A stretch of 64,000 bases of DNA from the NCBI RefSeq assembly GCF_900105535.1, contig NZ_LT629779.1, positions 2,728,001 through 2,792,000 on the forward strand, in the 5' to 3' direction. Both the position numbers and the translations under genes were made by a program. The notes under the pieces are model-generated. The model saw only the letters and a program-made list of their open reading frames with translations, was not told the origin of the DNA and did not search any database. Numbering within the stretch: position 1 is the stretch's first letter; the number at the start of each line of letters is the position of its first letter. Below, piece by piece: positions 19,235 through 27,300 of this stretch. This stretch comes from Pseudarthrobacter equi (GTDB lineage Bacteria > Actinomycetota > Actinomycetes > Actinomycetales > Micrococcaceae).

Positions 19235-19480
19235 CTAGGCCACGGAGGAAACTGCGGAAAGCGCCAGTTCCTCGATCTTGTCCGGGCGGAAGCCGGACCA
19301 GTGGTCCTGGTCGGTGACCACAACGGGAGCCTGCATGTAGCCCAGTGCCTTCAGGCGGTCCAGCGCCTCGGCGTCCTGGGAGATGTCAACGCTCTGGTAG
19401 GTGATGCCCTTTTTATCAAGAGCGCGGTAGGTGGCGTTGCACTGAACACAAGCAGGCTTCGTGTAAACCGTTACGGTCAT
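19235..19480 (-). CDS. nrdH: Glutaredoxin-like protein NrdH
   Basis: An 81-residue thioredoxin-fold electron donor for NrdE. The redox motif CVQC is at residues 11-14 (TVYTKPACVQCNATYRAL), and the C-terminal WSGFRPDKI is typical of NrdH, which is reduced by thioredoxin reductase. ATG 19480 is preceded by AGGGGACAGGGACA, which gives good ribosome sites. It is the first gene of nrdHIEF, and a candidate NrdR box lies 65 bases upstream. Confidence 0.95.
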   Translation of the reverse strand: MTVTVYTKPACVQCNATYRALDKKGITYQSVDISQDAEALDRLKALGYMQAPVVVTDQDHWSGFRPDKIEELALSAVSSVA

Positions 19481-19544
19481 TGTCCCTGTCCCCTTAGTCG
19501 AAATCTTCGCTGGTCCGGTGTCCCCGTCCAAGCTGTATGTCGAT

Positions 19545-19556
19545 ACTACATGTAGT
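19545..19556 (-). promoter_or_regulatory. Candidate NrdR box upstream of nrdHIEF
   Basis: ACTACATGTAGT is a perfect 12-base palindrome extended to ACTACATGTAGTGC. NrdR boxes have an ACACWATATWTWGTGT-type consensus, and this fits the ACTA/TAGT half-sites. It lies 65 bases upstream of nrdH. I did not find a convincing second box at the usual one-to-three helical turns. Confidence 0.55.
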
Positions 19557-19772
19557 GCAGACGCCTCTTAGGAACCCCTAGATGATGTATTACAAGTATG
19601 TCATTTAATGCACCTTTAATCCACAGGCGGGCCCCTTCAAAATGTCCGGAATCCCGGCGATTTCGTGGACACCATCCACACCCTGTGGAGTACTTAGCCA
19701 CATTTAAACCCCAGCGTGTCGGGGAAAAGACGGCGTGTCGCGGCCGTCCGCGCGACCGTTCCGGACAGCCAA

Positions 19773-19806
19773 AAGGGGGTCCCGAAGTGACCTTCGGAAC
19801 CCCCTT
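19773..19806 (-). terminator. Hairpin downstream of the CFA operon
   Basis: Arms AAGGGGGTCCCGAAG and CTTCGGAACCCCCTT pair along nearly their whole length, with a 4-base loop. The site lies about 70 bases after the methyltransferase stop, between converging and diverging genes. On the minus strand it runs into TTTTGGC, so it is a likely terminator. Confidence 0.6.
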
Positions 19807-19818
19807 GGGTGAGCAAAC

Positions 19819-19846
19819 GCACGACGGCGGCAGGCCGGCGTCGTGC
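19819..19846. terminator. ACGACGGCGG-type hairpin next to the CFA terminator
   Basis: GCACGACG and CGTCGTGC form an 8-bp stem with partial extension. It starts with the same ACGACGGCGG seed as the hairpins at 16465 and 25046. It stands 33 bases after the stop of the cyclopropane synthase gene, in front of the stronger hairpin at 19773. Confidence 0.45.
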
Positions 19847-19878
19847 GCCCCCCCAGCTTTCACCCGGGGAAGGTGGCG

Positions 19879-21249
19879 CTAGAGCTGCGCCTCCCGCCGG
19901 TCCAGCACGATCTGCTGGACATCCAGGTAGCCGGACTGGAACCCGGCACGCGAGTAGCAGAGGTAGAACAGCCACATCCGCTGGAACACCGCATCGAAGC
20001 CGAGCCCGTCCACCTCGGCGGACCTGGCCAGGAAACGCTCCTCCCACAGGCGGAGGGTGGCGGCGTAGTGGTCACCCATCCCCATGCGCTCCCGCACGCG
20101 GAGGGTAGTGTGCTGCTGCGTGATGCCTTCGATGGCCCGCACCGACGGAAGGAACCCGCCGGGGAAGATGTATTTGTGCACCCAGGTGTAGGCGTTGCGG
20201 GTGGCCAGCATCCGGCCGTGGGGCATGGTGATGGCCTGGATGGCCACCTTCCCGCCCGGGGCCAGGACGCGGTCGATGGTCTGGAAGTAGATGGGCCAGT
20301 ACTCGTAGCCCACTGCCTCGATCATCTCCACGGACACCACGGCGTCGTACTCGCCTTCCACCGCGCGGTAGTCCTGCAGTGCCACTGTCACCTTGTCCGC
20401 GTAGCCGGCATCGGCAATGCGCGCCTGGGCCAAAGCCTGCTGTTCGATGGAAAGCGTCACGCTGTAGACGGTGGCGCCGCGGGCTGCGGCCCGCAGGGCA
20501 AGTTCGCCCCACCCGGTGCCGATTTCCAGGAGCCTGGTTCCCTGGCCTACGCCGGCCTTGTCCAGCAACCTGTCGATCTTCGCCTGCTGCGCCTCCGCCA
20601 GGACACCGAAGTCCACCGAATCCAGCGGTCCCGCAGCCGAAGGGAACAGCGCCGACGAGTAGCTCATGGTGGTGTCAAGGAAGTTGGCGAACAGCTCGTT
20701 GGACAGGTCGTAGTGCCGTGAGATGTTGCTTCGCGTGTTCTGCTCCGCGTTCCGTTCCTGCCGCGGCGTGCGCGGCAGGTAAAGGGTGCGGAGCTTCTGC
20801 AGCGGCATGGGGATCAGGCTGTCAACGGACGCCGCGAAGACCTCCAGGACGGCTGCGAGGTCGCTGGCTTCCCAGTCGCCGGCCATGAAGGACTCGCCGA
20901 GCCCGATCAGGCCGTTGTCACCGATCCGGACTTCGAAGGCTTCCGGCCGGACCATCGTCATCACCGGCGCGTCAGGGCCGCCCGTGCCCAGGACCGTTCC
21001 GTCCGGGTACTCCACGCGGAGGGGGAGCCGCTTGGCGGCCCCTTTGAAGAGCAGGCCTGCCGCCTTGCCTGCCACGGCAGCTTTGGCTCCCGACGGCGGC
21101 TGGGCAACTCCGGGCCAGATCTCCGGATCGATGGTGGCGGGCGATGCCGGCATTCCGGTGGGCGTCCAGGTGGCGGGGCCGTTGCCCCCGGCCGGGGTGC
21201 CTGCCTTGGAGTGGGCTGCGGCGGTGCCGTTGTCGTCCGTCATTGTCAT
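19879..21249 (-). CDS. Cyclopropane-fatty-acyl-phospholipid synthase family methyltransferase
   Basis: A 456-residue SAM-dependent methyltransferase of the CFA synthase group. SAM-binding motif I is LLEIGTGWGELALRAAARG (about residues 243-261). Downstream family segments include SVEMIEAVGYEYWPIYF, which holds the glutamate of the methylation site, and GMGDHYAATLRLWEERF. Enzymes of this type methylenate or methylate unsaturated acyl chains of membrane phospholipids. The start overlaps the stop of the DUF1365 gene by four bases (ATGA), completing an operon with that gene and an FAD oxidoreductase. The same trio is widely seen beside CFA synthases; the exact lipid product is unknown. Confidence 0.9.
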   Translation of the reverse strand: MTMTDDNGTAAAHSKAGTPAGGNGPATWTPTGMPASPATIDPEIWPGVAQPPSGAKAAVAGKAAGLLFKGAAKRLPLRVEYPDGTVLGTGGPDAPVMTMVRPEAFEVRIGDNGLIGLGESFMAGDWEASDLAAVLEVFAASVDSLIPMPLQKLRTLYLPRTPRQERNAEQNTRSNISRHYDLSNELFANFLDTTMSYSSALFPSAAGPLDSVDFGVLAEAQQAKIDRLLDKAGVGQGTRLLEIGTGWGELALRAAARGATVYSVTLSIEQQALAQARIADAGYADKVTVALQDYRAVEGEYDAVVSVEMIEAVGYEYWPIYFQTIDRVLAPGGKVAIQAITMPHGRMLATRNAYTWVHKYIFPGGFLPSVRAIEGITQQHTTLRVRERMGMGDHYAATLRLWEERFLARSAEVDGLGFDAVFQRMWLFYLCYSRAGFQSGYLDVQQIVLDRREAQL

Positions 21250-22010
21250 TGAACTGCCTCCTGTGAGGTGTGGTGTGGCTTGGTGACGACGGGCAGGCGT
21301 CTTGCCCAGAGTTTAATGCCCTGCACCCTGATCAGGGCGGATACCAGCAGCGGCGCGGCCGGCACCTGGATTGCGGCGGCGATGATGTTCCGTGCGGTGG
21401 CGGGACGCCGCCGCCCGTCCATGGTGGCCACGAAGGGCCGCTGGCCTTCGCGCTCCAGCACGATCGAGACCGCCAGCCGCTCCCCCGGCGCCGGCAGCTT
21501 CATCCGGTACTGCCCGTCGACGTCGTTGAAGGGCGAGACGTAGAACGCTTTGGGTACCGATGCCCGGCCTGCCGCGTCCGTCCGGAGCAGGTAGCAGTGG
21601 CGCTCACCGTACGTGTTGTGGACCTCGGCAACGACGCATTGGAGGTCGCCATCGCTCCGGTAGCACCAGAACAGGGACAGCGGGTTGAAAACGTAACCGA
21701 AGACCCGGGCGCTGGTCAGCATCCGAATGGCACCGCCGTCGGGCTCGATGCCCTGGGTCCGCAGGTAGCCTTCCACGTTGGACCGGATGCTGTGGTCCGG
21801 GTTGCCAAGGTGGTCGCCGGCGTGGAATCCTACCAGCGGCCGGAGCCAGGCGGGCACGCGGGGCAGCCGGTCGACGTCGACGAACCAGCTGTAGCTCCGG
21901 TAGGTGAACGCGTTCTTCAGCGGGCTTTGCCGCACGTGTGAAATCGAGGTCCGGTAGATGGCCGCCACAGGGGCCGCGGCACCATCGGTGGTGGCTGTGC
22001 CGGCGTTCAT
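21246..22010 (-). CDS. DUF1365 family protein
   Basis: A 254-residue protein of the DUF1365 family. Typical segments are IYRTSISHVRQSPLKNAFTY, VFGYVFNPLSLFWCY, VVAEVHNTYGERHCYLL and KAFYVSPFNDVDGQY. The function is not established; its constant place between FAD oxidoreductases and CFA synthases suggests a role in acyl-chain modification. I used ATG 22010; an in-frame GTG at 22028 overlaps the upstream stop (GTGA) and is equally plausible, adding six residues. The stop overlaps the methyltransferase start. Confidence 0.87.
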   Translation of the reverse strand: MNAGTATTDGAAAPVAAIYRTSISHVRQSPLKNAFTYRSYSWFVDVDRLPRVPAWLRPLVGFHAGDHLGNPDHSIRSNVEGYLRTQGIEPDGGAIRMLTSARVFGYVFNPLSLFWCYRSDGDLQCVVAEVHNTYGERHCYLLRTDAAGRASVPKAFYVSPFNDVDGQYRMKLPAPGERLAVSIVLEREGQRPFVATMDGRRRPATARNIIAAAIQVPAAPLLVSALIRVQGIKLWARRLPVVTKPHHTSQEAVQ

Positions 22011-22024
22011 GGCTACACCGTAGC

Positions 22025-23422
22025 TCACGAGGGTTCCGCCGCCCGGGCGAACTCGCGCTCCCCCTCGCCGGCAGCATCCGTGGGGCCGGCGTTGACGGGG
22101 GCCCACTGGCGGCCCAGCTTTTCCGCGGCGCGGACCCCGGCAAGGGCTCCGTCTTCGTGGAAGCCCCACCCGAGGTAGGCGCCGGCAAAGGCAACCTTGC
22201 TGTCACTCAGGGCGGTAATCGCCTCCTGCGCCTTCAGCGATTCGGGCGTGTACTGCGGGTGTTCGTACACCATCCGCTCCAGCACGGTGCCGTCTCCGAT
22301 GAGATCGGACTCGCCGAGGCTGACGAGGTAGGGTCGGCCGTCCTGCGGTTCAAGCCGCTGCAGGCGGGTGAGGTCGTAACTGACCAGGACCCTGTCCGGC
22401 CGGGCATCACAGGACGGCAAACGGTAATTCCACGAGGCCCTCGCGTTTTCCGCGGACGGCAGCACGGCCGGGTCGCGGTGGAAGACCGTATGGTTCACGG
22501 AATAGGGCATGCCGCCGAGGGCTTCCTTCTCCTCTGGGGTGGCATCGGCAAGGAACCCGAGGGCCTGCGCCGGATGGGTGGCAATCACGACGGCGTCAAA
22601 GTCTTCCAGCGTGTCTCCGGCCGCGAGCTCCACGCCCGAGTCGTGGCGCCGGATGGCTGTAACGGGAGTATTGAGCCGGATGTCCGGCAGCGTCGCCGCC
22701 AGCTTTTCCACGTACCGCGCCGATCCGCCCGTGACCGTCCGCCACTGCGGCGAGCCCTTGAGGCCGAGCAGTCCGTGGTGGCCAAGGAAGGTGAACAGGT
22801 AGCGGGCAGGGTAGTTCAGCGCGGTAATCGGATCGCACGACCACACCGCGCTGACCACAGGGGTCATGAAGTGGGAGATGAAGTACTGGCTGAATTTTTC
22901 GCGGGCCAGGAACTCTCCGAGCGTGGGTTCCGGCGCCTTCGGGTCGCCGCTGACGGCCGAAGCCGGGGCAGTCTTCAGCAGTGCGCGGGCCCTGCGGTAG
23001 AACCGGGTGACCTCCAGCAGCATCAGCAGGTAGCGTCCGCGCAGCAGGCTTGATGGTTTGGCGATAATGCCGCGGGCTCCGTCCCGGGCCCCCGCGTACT
23101 CCAGGCCGCAGCCGTCGCAGCGGATGGACATGCTCATCTCGGAGTCCTGGGTTTCGACACCGAGCTCGGCAAACAGCCGCAGGAGGGTGGGATAGGTGCG
23201 TTCGTTGTGGACAATGAACCCCGTGTCCACGCCCATCAGGGAGCCTTCCGGCTGGGGCATGTCGTGGGTGTGGGCGTGCCCGCCCAGGCGGGAATCGGCC
23301 TCGAACAGGGTGACGTCGTCCTGCCGGTTGAGGACGTAGGCGGCGGTCAGGCCTGCCACTCCGCTGCCGATGACGGCAACGCGCCGCCTCTCGCCCCCAC
23401 TCGCTGCTGGGTTAGGTGACAA
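22025..23422 (-). CDS. FAD-dependent amine-oxidase-like oxidoreductase
   Basis: A 465-residue flavoprotein. The dinucleotide-binding motif VIGSGVAGLTAAYVL is near the N-terminus (about residues 17-31), followed by the glutamate and GG of LFEADSRLGGHAH. The C-terminal FAD segment FAGAYLGWGFHEDGALAG is also present. Such proteins sit first in FAD-DUF1365-CFA operons and probably oxidise or reduce an acyl lipid. The start is TTG 23422, supported by AGAGGAG ending six bases upstream; no better ATG fits. The gene is divergent from a LysR gene with a 137-base gap. Confidence 0.88.
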   Translation of the reverse strand: MSPNPAASGGERRRVAVIGSGVAGLTAAYVLNRQDDVTLFEADSRLGGHAHTHDMPQPEGSLMGVDTGFIVHNERTYPTLLRLFAELGVETQDSEMSMSIRCDGCGLEYAGARDGARGIIAKPSSLLRGRYLLMLLEVTRFYRRARALLKTAPASAVSGDPKAPEPTLGEFLAREKFSQYFISHFMTPVVSAVWSCDPITALNYPARYLFTFLGHHGLLGLKGSPQWRTVTGGSARYVEKLAATLPDIRLNTPVTAIRRHDSGVELAAGDTLEDFDAVVIATHPAQALGFLADATPEEKEALGGMPYSVNHTVFHRDPAVLPSAENARASWNYRLPSCDARPDRVLVSYDLTRLQRLEPQDGRPYLVSLGESDLIGDGTVLERMVYEHPQYTPESLKAQEAITALSDSKVAFAGAYLGWGFHEDGALAGVRAAEKLGRQWAPVNAGPTDAAGEGEREFARAAEPS

Positions 23423-23535
23423 TCCATGCTCCTCTGCTGAACATCTGCCGCTGGACGGCTATACAAACGGCAATTCGGCGCCGGACCCGAAGCGGATGGG
23501 CTGATTGCCGCCCTTTTTGTCCAACCCTATGGGCA

Positions 23536-23552
23536 CAGCACTCAGAGTACTG
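23536..23552. promoter_or_regulatory. Candidate LysR operator in the divergent region
   Basis: CAGCACTCAGAGTACTG is a 17-base dyad with 7 of 8 pairs matching, just upstream of the LysR start and between the two divergent genes. LysR proteins usually bind such sites and autoregulate. The site is visible; the regulator assignment is inference. Confidence 0.4.
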
Positions 23553-23559
23553 TTGGCTG

Positions 23560-24477
23560 GTGGTCAATCCGGTGCACCTGAAGACATTGATGGAGGTCAC
23601 CCGCCTGGGCTCGTTTGCCGCAGCGGCGGCAACCCTGGGCTACACGGCTTCGGCCGTGTCCCAGCAGATGTCTGCCCTGGAGCGCGATACGGGCACCGTT
23701 CTGTTCCAGCGTTCGGCGCGCAGCGTGGTGCCTACGGAGGCCGCCGTCGTCATGACCCGGCATGCGGCCAAGGTGCTCACCGACATCGAGGCCCTGATGG
23801 CTGCCGCGTCGAAGACCCAGGATGCCGCCAGCCAGGAACTCAGGCTGGGCATCTTCCCCAGCCTTGCCACCTATGTCCTCCCCCGGATCCTGAAGAATCC
23901 GGCCTGGAAGAACCTCGGCATTGACCTCCGCGTCTCGGTGGCCGAGCCGGGACAAACCATCCAGGGGCTGCGCGCGGGCGGAGACCTGGACCTCGCCGTG
24001 GTTTTCCAGGTGGGGCAGACCGGGGTGGCGTGGCCGGCAACCATTAACAGGCAATGGATTGGCGACGACGACTTCCGGGTGGTCCTTCCGCGCGACTGGG
24101 GATTCCGGCCGGACGCCGGGGTGGCGGCCGAACACCTGTCCGAGTTGCCGTGGATCATGCACCACCCGGGCACCAGCGACGCCATGGTGATCGAACGGCT
24201 GTTCGCCGGCTGCAACCTCCATCCCCGCGTTGTGGCGCACAGCGACGACTTCCATGCCAGCCTGGAAATGGCGGCCGCTGGACTGGGTGCAGCCCTGGTC
24301 CCGGAACTGGCGCTGCGGAACAAGCCCGCCGGCGTCGTGGTGCTCGACGTCCCTGAAATCCGGCTTGCGCGCAACGTTTTCGCGCTCCTGATTAATGACC
24401 GGAAAACGGCCCGGGTGCAGCTGTTTGTCGACCTGCTGGCGGAGACTTTGGCCGGAATGCGCACCGCAGTGAATTAG
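23560..24477 (+). CDS. LysR family transcriptional regulator
   Basis: A 305-residue LysR-type regulator. The N-terminal helix-turn-helix runs from about residue 5 to 65 (HLKTLMEVTRLGSFAAAAAT, then SAVSQQMSALERDTG), followed by the periplasmic-binding-like effector domain to the C-terminus. I chose GTG 23560 because the protein then begins four residues before the conserved HLKTLMEV; the frame is open far upstream without family similarity, and the ribosome site is weak. Divergence from the FAD/DUF1365/CFA operon suggests it controls that operon and itself. The inducer is unknown. Confidence 0.88.
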   Translation: MVNPVHLKTLMEVTRLGSFAAAAATLGYTASAVSQQMSALERDTGTVLFQRSARSVVPTEAAVVMTRHAAKVLTDIEALMAAASKTQDAASQELRLGIFPSLATYVLPRILKNPAWKNLGIDLRVSVAEPGQTIQGLRAGGDLDLAVVFQVGQTGVAWPATINRQWIGDDDFRVVLPRDWGFRPDAGVAAEHLSELPWIMHHPGTSDAMVIERLFAGCNLHPRVVAHSDDFHASLEMAAAGLGAALVPELALRNKPAGVVVLDVPEIRLARNVFALLINDRKTARVQLFVDLLAETLAGMRTAVN

Positions 24478-24510
24478 GCCTGAACGCTGGAATGCGCTGC
24501 CCTTCGGGGC

Positions 24511-24516
24511 TATGTT
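24511..24516 (+). promoter_or_regulatory. -10-like element, leaderless start of the DUF2004 gene
   Basis: TATGTT ends six bases before ATG 24523 and no ribosome site is present. A TGGAAT that could serve as a poor -35 lies 17 bases upstream. Confidence 0.45.
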
Positions 24517-24522
24517 GAATCT

Positions 24523-25029
24523 ATGAACAAGGTAGCCAGCCAGCATTTTGGCGAAATTGAGCTCAATCACGGCAGGGATCACCTCTTTGCCGCTAAGCAT
24601 GAGCTGCGTGGCCACCCGCTCAAGATTGACCTGAATGTCACCGCCCACGACCACTTCGATGAAGCGGCCCTGCGCAAGGTGGACTACCGGCTGCGATTCC
24701 TGCCCGAACTCGTTGATGAAGTGCGCGAGATGATCGCCGAGGAACTCGACCAGGAAGGCACCAGCCCGCAGGAGTACCTGCACTTCCACTGCAACGCCCT
24801 CAAGGATGAGCACCTGCAGAAGGTGTTCGGCGTGGAGGAACGCAGCCAGCTCACCAACGATGTCTTCCTTAAGGCCCTGAAGCTGGGCCACCTCGCCATC
24901 TACCCCGGGCAGCCCGAACGCTACTTTGTCCTGGACTTCACGTTGGGCGAGCACTTTACGGACGAGGTGCTGGTTGCCTCTGCCGACGAAGACGGCGTCG
25001 TTGACGACGAGATCGTCTGGGAGTCCTGA
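24523..25029 (+). CDS. DUF2004 family protein
   Basis: A 168-residue acidic cytoplasmic protein of the DUF2004 family. It opens FGEIELNHGRDHLFAAKHE and ends with an Asp/Glu-rich stretch after YFVLDFTLGEHFTDEVLVAS. No catalytic motif is evident. The start has a -10-like hexamer six bases upstream and is probably leaderless. A long hairpin terminator follows, and metF converges from the other side. Its role is unknown. Confidence 0.8.
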   Translation: MNKVASQHFGEIELNHGRDHLFAAKHELRGHPLKIDLNVTAHDHFDEAALRKVDYRLRFLPELVDEVREMIAEELDQEGTSPQEYLHFHCNALKDEHLQKVFGVEERSQLTNDVFLKALKLGHLAIYPGQPERYFVLDFTLGEHFTDEVLVASADEDGVVDDEIVWES

Positions 25030-25045
25030 ATCGCTGCTGAGAGCA

Positions 25046-25091
25046 CGACGGCGGCCGGCTACCTTCAAGCGAAGGTGACCGGCCGCCGTCG
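25046..25091 (+). terminator. Terminator between the DUF2004 gene and metF
   Basis: A long stem (CGACGGCGGCCGG pairing with CCGGCCGCCGTCG, with an inner CCTTC/GAAGG helix) is followed on the plus strand by GACTTTTG. It ends the DUF2004 transcript and can act for metF as well, since the genes converge. The stem again begins with ACGACGGCGG. Confidence 0.75.
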
Positions 25092-25137
25092 GACTTTTGT
25101 CCGCGGCAGTTTGGTCCTTTCAGGAGAACGCTGCGGC

Positions 25138-26100
25138 TTAGCTGGCGAGCTGGGTCCGGTTGGCGACGCTGAGGCTGCCGGCGCGGGTGTGGCGCGGAAG
25201 GGCCAGCTTGTCCAGCACCTCCAGCGCGCTCTGGTGCTCGTTGAACGTGTAGAGGTGGATTCCGGGGGCGCCGGCATCCAGTGCGGCGTTGGCCAGGTCC
25301 ACGGTGGCATCGACTCCGATGCGGAGCCGCTCGATGTCCGTATCGGCCGCAGCCAGCCGCTCCGTAAGTTCCGCCGAAGGTTCCACGCCTGCGAGTTCAC
25401 CCAGGCGCTTGACGCGGCGAAGGCTTGTGAACGGCATGACGCCCGGGATGATCGGAATAGTCACCCCGGCACGGCGCGCCCGGGAGAGGAGGTCCAAGTA
25501 CTGCGAGGAATCGAAGAACACCTGGGTGATGGCGAAGTCCGCACCGGAGCGCTGTTTGGCCAGCAGAACCTCGACGTCGTGTTCCTCGCTGGGTGACTCC
25601 GGATGGCGGGCGGGATACGCCGCCACACCGACCGCGACCTTCCCCGCACACAGCAGGGCCGACCGGCGCTGCTCCACACGGCGGATCAGTTCGATCAGGT
25701 CCTGGGCGTAGCGCAGGGAGCCGTTGACCGGCTGGCTTGCGTCGTTGGAAAGGTCGCCGCGGAGGGCGAGGATCCCGCGCACACCGGTGTCCAGAAGCTG
25801 GCCGATGACGCCGGCGAGCTGCTCCGGGGTGTTCCCCACGCAGGTAAGGTGCGCCAGCGGCCGGAGGGTGGTTTCCAGGAGGAGCCGGTCGATCAGCTCG
25901 AGGGCAGTGTCCCGGTTGGACCCGCTGGCACCGTACGTGACGGAGACGTAGTCCGGTGCAGTGGTTTCCAGTTCCCGGATAGTGGTCCACAGCGTTTCGG
26001 CAGCGGCCGGCGAACGGGGCGGAAAAAGTTCGTAGGACAACGCCACCGGGGCGGTGTCCGAGGGGTTTGGCTGTGTGCCAACAGGGCTTGTTGGTGACAT
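25138..26100 (-). CDS. metF: Methylenetetrahydrofolate reductase
   Basis: A 320-residue TIM-barrel flavoenzyme that reduces 5,10-methylene-THF to 5-methyl-THF for methionine synthesis. Recognised segments are YELFPPRSPAAAETLW near the N-terminus, DYVSVTYGASGSNRDTALEL, LAHLTCVGNTPEQL, GILALRGDL and AITQVFFDSSQYL. I chose ATG 26100 (MSPTSPVGTQPNPSDT); the frame stays open to 26244, but that part is Ser/Pro-rich and unlike the family. A 200-base leader with strong inverted repeats lies upstream. The gene stands alone and converges with the DUF2004 gene. Confidence 0.92.
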   Translation of the reverse strand: MSPTSPVGTQPNPSDTAPVALSYELFPPRSPAAAETLWTTIRELETTAPDYVSVTYGASGSNRDTALELIDRLLLETTLRPLAHLTCVGNTPEQLAGVIGQLLDTGVRGILALRGDLSNDASQPVNGSLRYAQDLIELIRRVEQRRSALLCAGKVAVGVAAYPARHPESPSEEHDVEVLLAKQRSGADFAITQVFFDSSQYLDLLSRARRAGVTIPIIPGVMPFTSLRRVKRLGELAGVEPSAELTERLAAADTDIERLRIGVDATVDLANAALDAGAPGIHLYTFNEHQSALEVLDKLALPRHTRAGSLSVANRTQLAS

Positions 26101-26224
26101 TTGCGTCCTTGGCTTTGGGCCATTGGAGCTCCCCGCGGATGAGGCTGCAGGAACCGGCAATGGACTTGAGTTTGGGAATACGGAAGAACTCCACAGGGAC
26201 GCAGCCGCGACTGTTTCGCCTGTG

Positions 26225-26312
26225 TTGAAGTTGTCCGTGAGCAAATGTCAGGCCCACATGGGGGCACCCACACCCTCCGAACGGAGGATCGCTGACACGT
26301 TACCAGGGTAAC
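26225..26312 (-). promoter_or_regulatory. Structured region upstream of metF
   Basis: On the minus strand the region holds, in order, a GTTACC/GGTAAC dyad (26299-26312, 2-base centre), a TGTCAG that can pair with CTGACA 40 bases later, a CCTCC/GGAGG hairpin with a 4-base loop inside it, and a GTGGGTGCCCCCA hairpin. This could be an operator plus an attenuator or riboswitch-like leader. It does not match the cores of S-box or SAM-IV riboswitches that I know. Presence of the repeats is seen; the function is inferred. Confidence 0.35.
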
Positions 26313-26442
26313 TTGCCTCCGACTTTATGAGCGGGCTGGCGGCCCGTTCAAGTCCGCTCCGAATTAAGACACAGTTTTACGCCCGGTTTCGATGCGCTGC
26401 TGAAGATTGTTCGCTCCGGCTGCCCCACTGGGGTCCGCACGC

Positions 26443-27300
26443 TTACCAGGGCCGGTCCGGGCCCTGGTTGTACCCGGTGTCCTTGAGGTAGTCCTCCCGT
26501 TCCCGTCCGGTGTTGCGTTCACGCTGCGACTGCCGTGCGCTCTCCTCAAGCTGTTCCAGCTGGCTTTGCTCCGGTGAGTCCGTCTCCTTTGCAGCAGGGT
26601 CTGGATTTTCAGTGGGCTGCTGTGCAGCGTCACCGTCTTTGCCGGCGGCCTCCAGTTTCCCGGCCAGGCGTCCCCCGGCTTCGTCCAGCCGCTCCCCCGC
26701 AGAACCATCACCTGTCCCCGAGGGACTGGCGAAGCACCCGTCCGGTGCCGCCTTGACCACGCCCAGGGCGTCGGAGAAAAGCGCCGCGGCCGACGCCGGG
26801 TCCTCCGCGCGCAGCTTGTCGTCGCCCAGGCGTTCGGTCGCCAGCACGAGGTTCACCCTGATGACGCAGGCATCGGCGGACCCGACGGCGCCTCCGGGAA
26901 CCAGGTCCAGGGCTTCGGCGAAACGTTGCCGGGCGGCGTCGAAGTTCCCGCTGAGGACTTCGGCGTCCCCGGCGGCGAACGGGGCCTTGTGGGGCTCCGG
27001 AATATTGAGGGGCTGCAGCCAGCCGGCGGCGGCCGCGGCAGCACCGGCATCTTTGGCGTCGAATGCCGCGGCTGCCTGGCCGCCGAAGACGCCCAGGCTC
27101 AGGAGCTTGGCGGCGATGCCGAGTACCAGGATGACCGGCACGGCGGAGCCCGCCAGCAGCAGGCGCCGCTTCCGCAGACGTCCAAGGCTCTGCTGAGGGC
27201 CCTGATGTCGGTCCTTCCCGTTGGTGGCCCGGCTCCCGTGTGCCGCTACCCTCGTGTGGCGCTGGGGCCCCTTGGGTGGCAGGGGTTTTGTGGCGGTCAT
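26443..27300 (-). CDS. Membrane-anchored TPR-like protein of the Bat-type operon
   Basis: A 285-residue protein with a basic N-terminal tail (about 45 residues), one membrane helix (LLLAGSAVPVILVLGIAAKL, about 46-66) and an extracytoplasmic part. The latter contains TPR-like helices (FAAGDAEVLSGNFDAARQRF, RFAEALDLVPGG) and a charged tail rich in Glu, Gln and Arg that ends NQGPDRPW. It corresponds in place to BatC/BatE-type TPR proteins. The start codon overlaps the preceding VWA gene's stop by four bases. It is the last gene of the six-gene operon. Domain reading is moderate; the role is inferred. Confidence 0.7.
   Translation of the reverse strand: MTATKPLPPKGPQRHTRVAAHGSRATNGKDRHQGPQQSLGRLRKRRLLLAGSAVPVILVLGIAAKLLSLGVFGGQAAAAFDAKDAGAAAAAAGWLQPLNIPEPHKAPFAAGDAEVLSGNFDAARQRFAEALDLVPGGAVGSADACVIRVNLVLATERLGDDKLRAEDPASAAALFSDALGVVKAAPDGCFASPSGTGDGSAGERLDEAGGRLAGKLEAAGKDGDAAQQPTENPDPAAKETDSPEQSQLEQLEESARQSQRERNTGREREDYLKDTGYNQGPDRPW

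Noticed and set aside
19580..19600. A second NrdR box upstream of nrdH
   Set aside because: The sequence around this spacing lacks the ACTA/TAGT half-sites; only one box is clear.
19546..19863. A possible 105-codon gene on the minus strand upstream of nrdH
   Set aside because: It runs over two terminator hairpins and the NrdR-like box, and has no protein-like composition.
26225..26312. SAM-IV or S-box riboswitch upstream of metF
   Set aside because: The GGGTGCCCC and TCAGCG pieces look alike at first, but the conserved GGCAACC-type core is missing.
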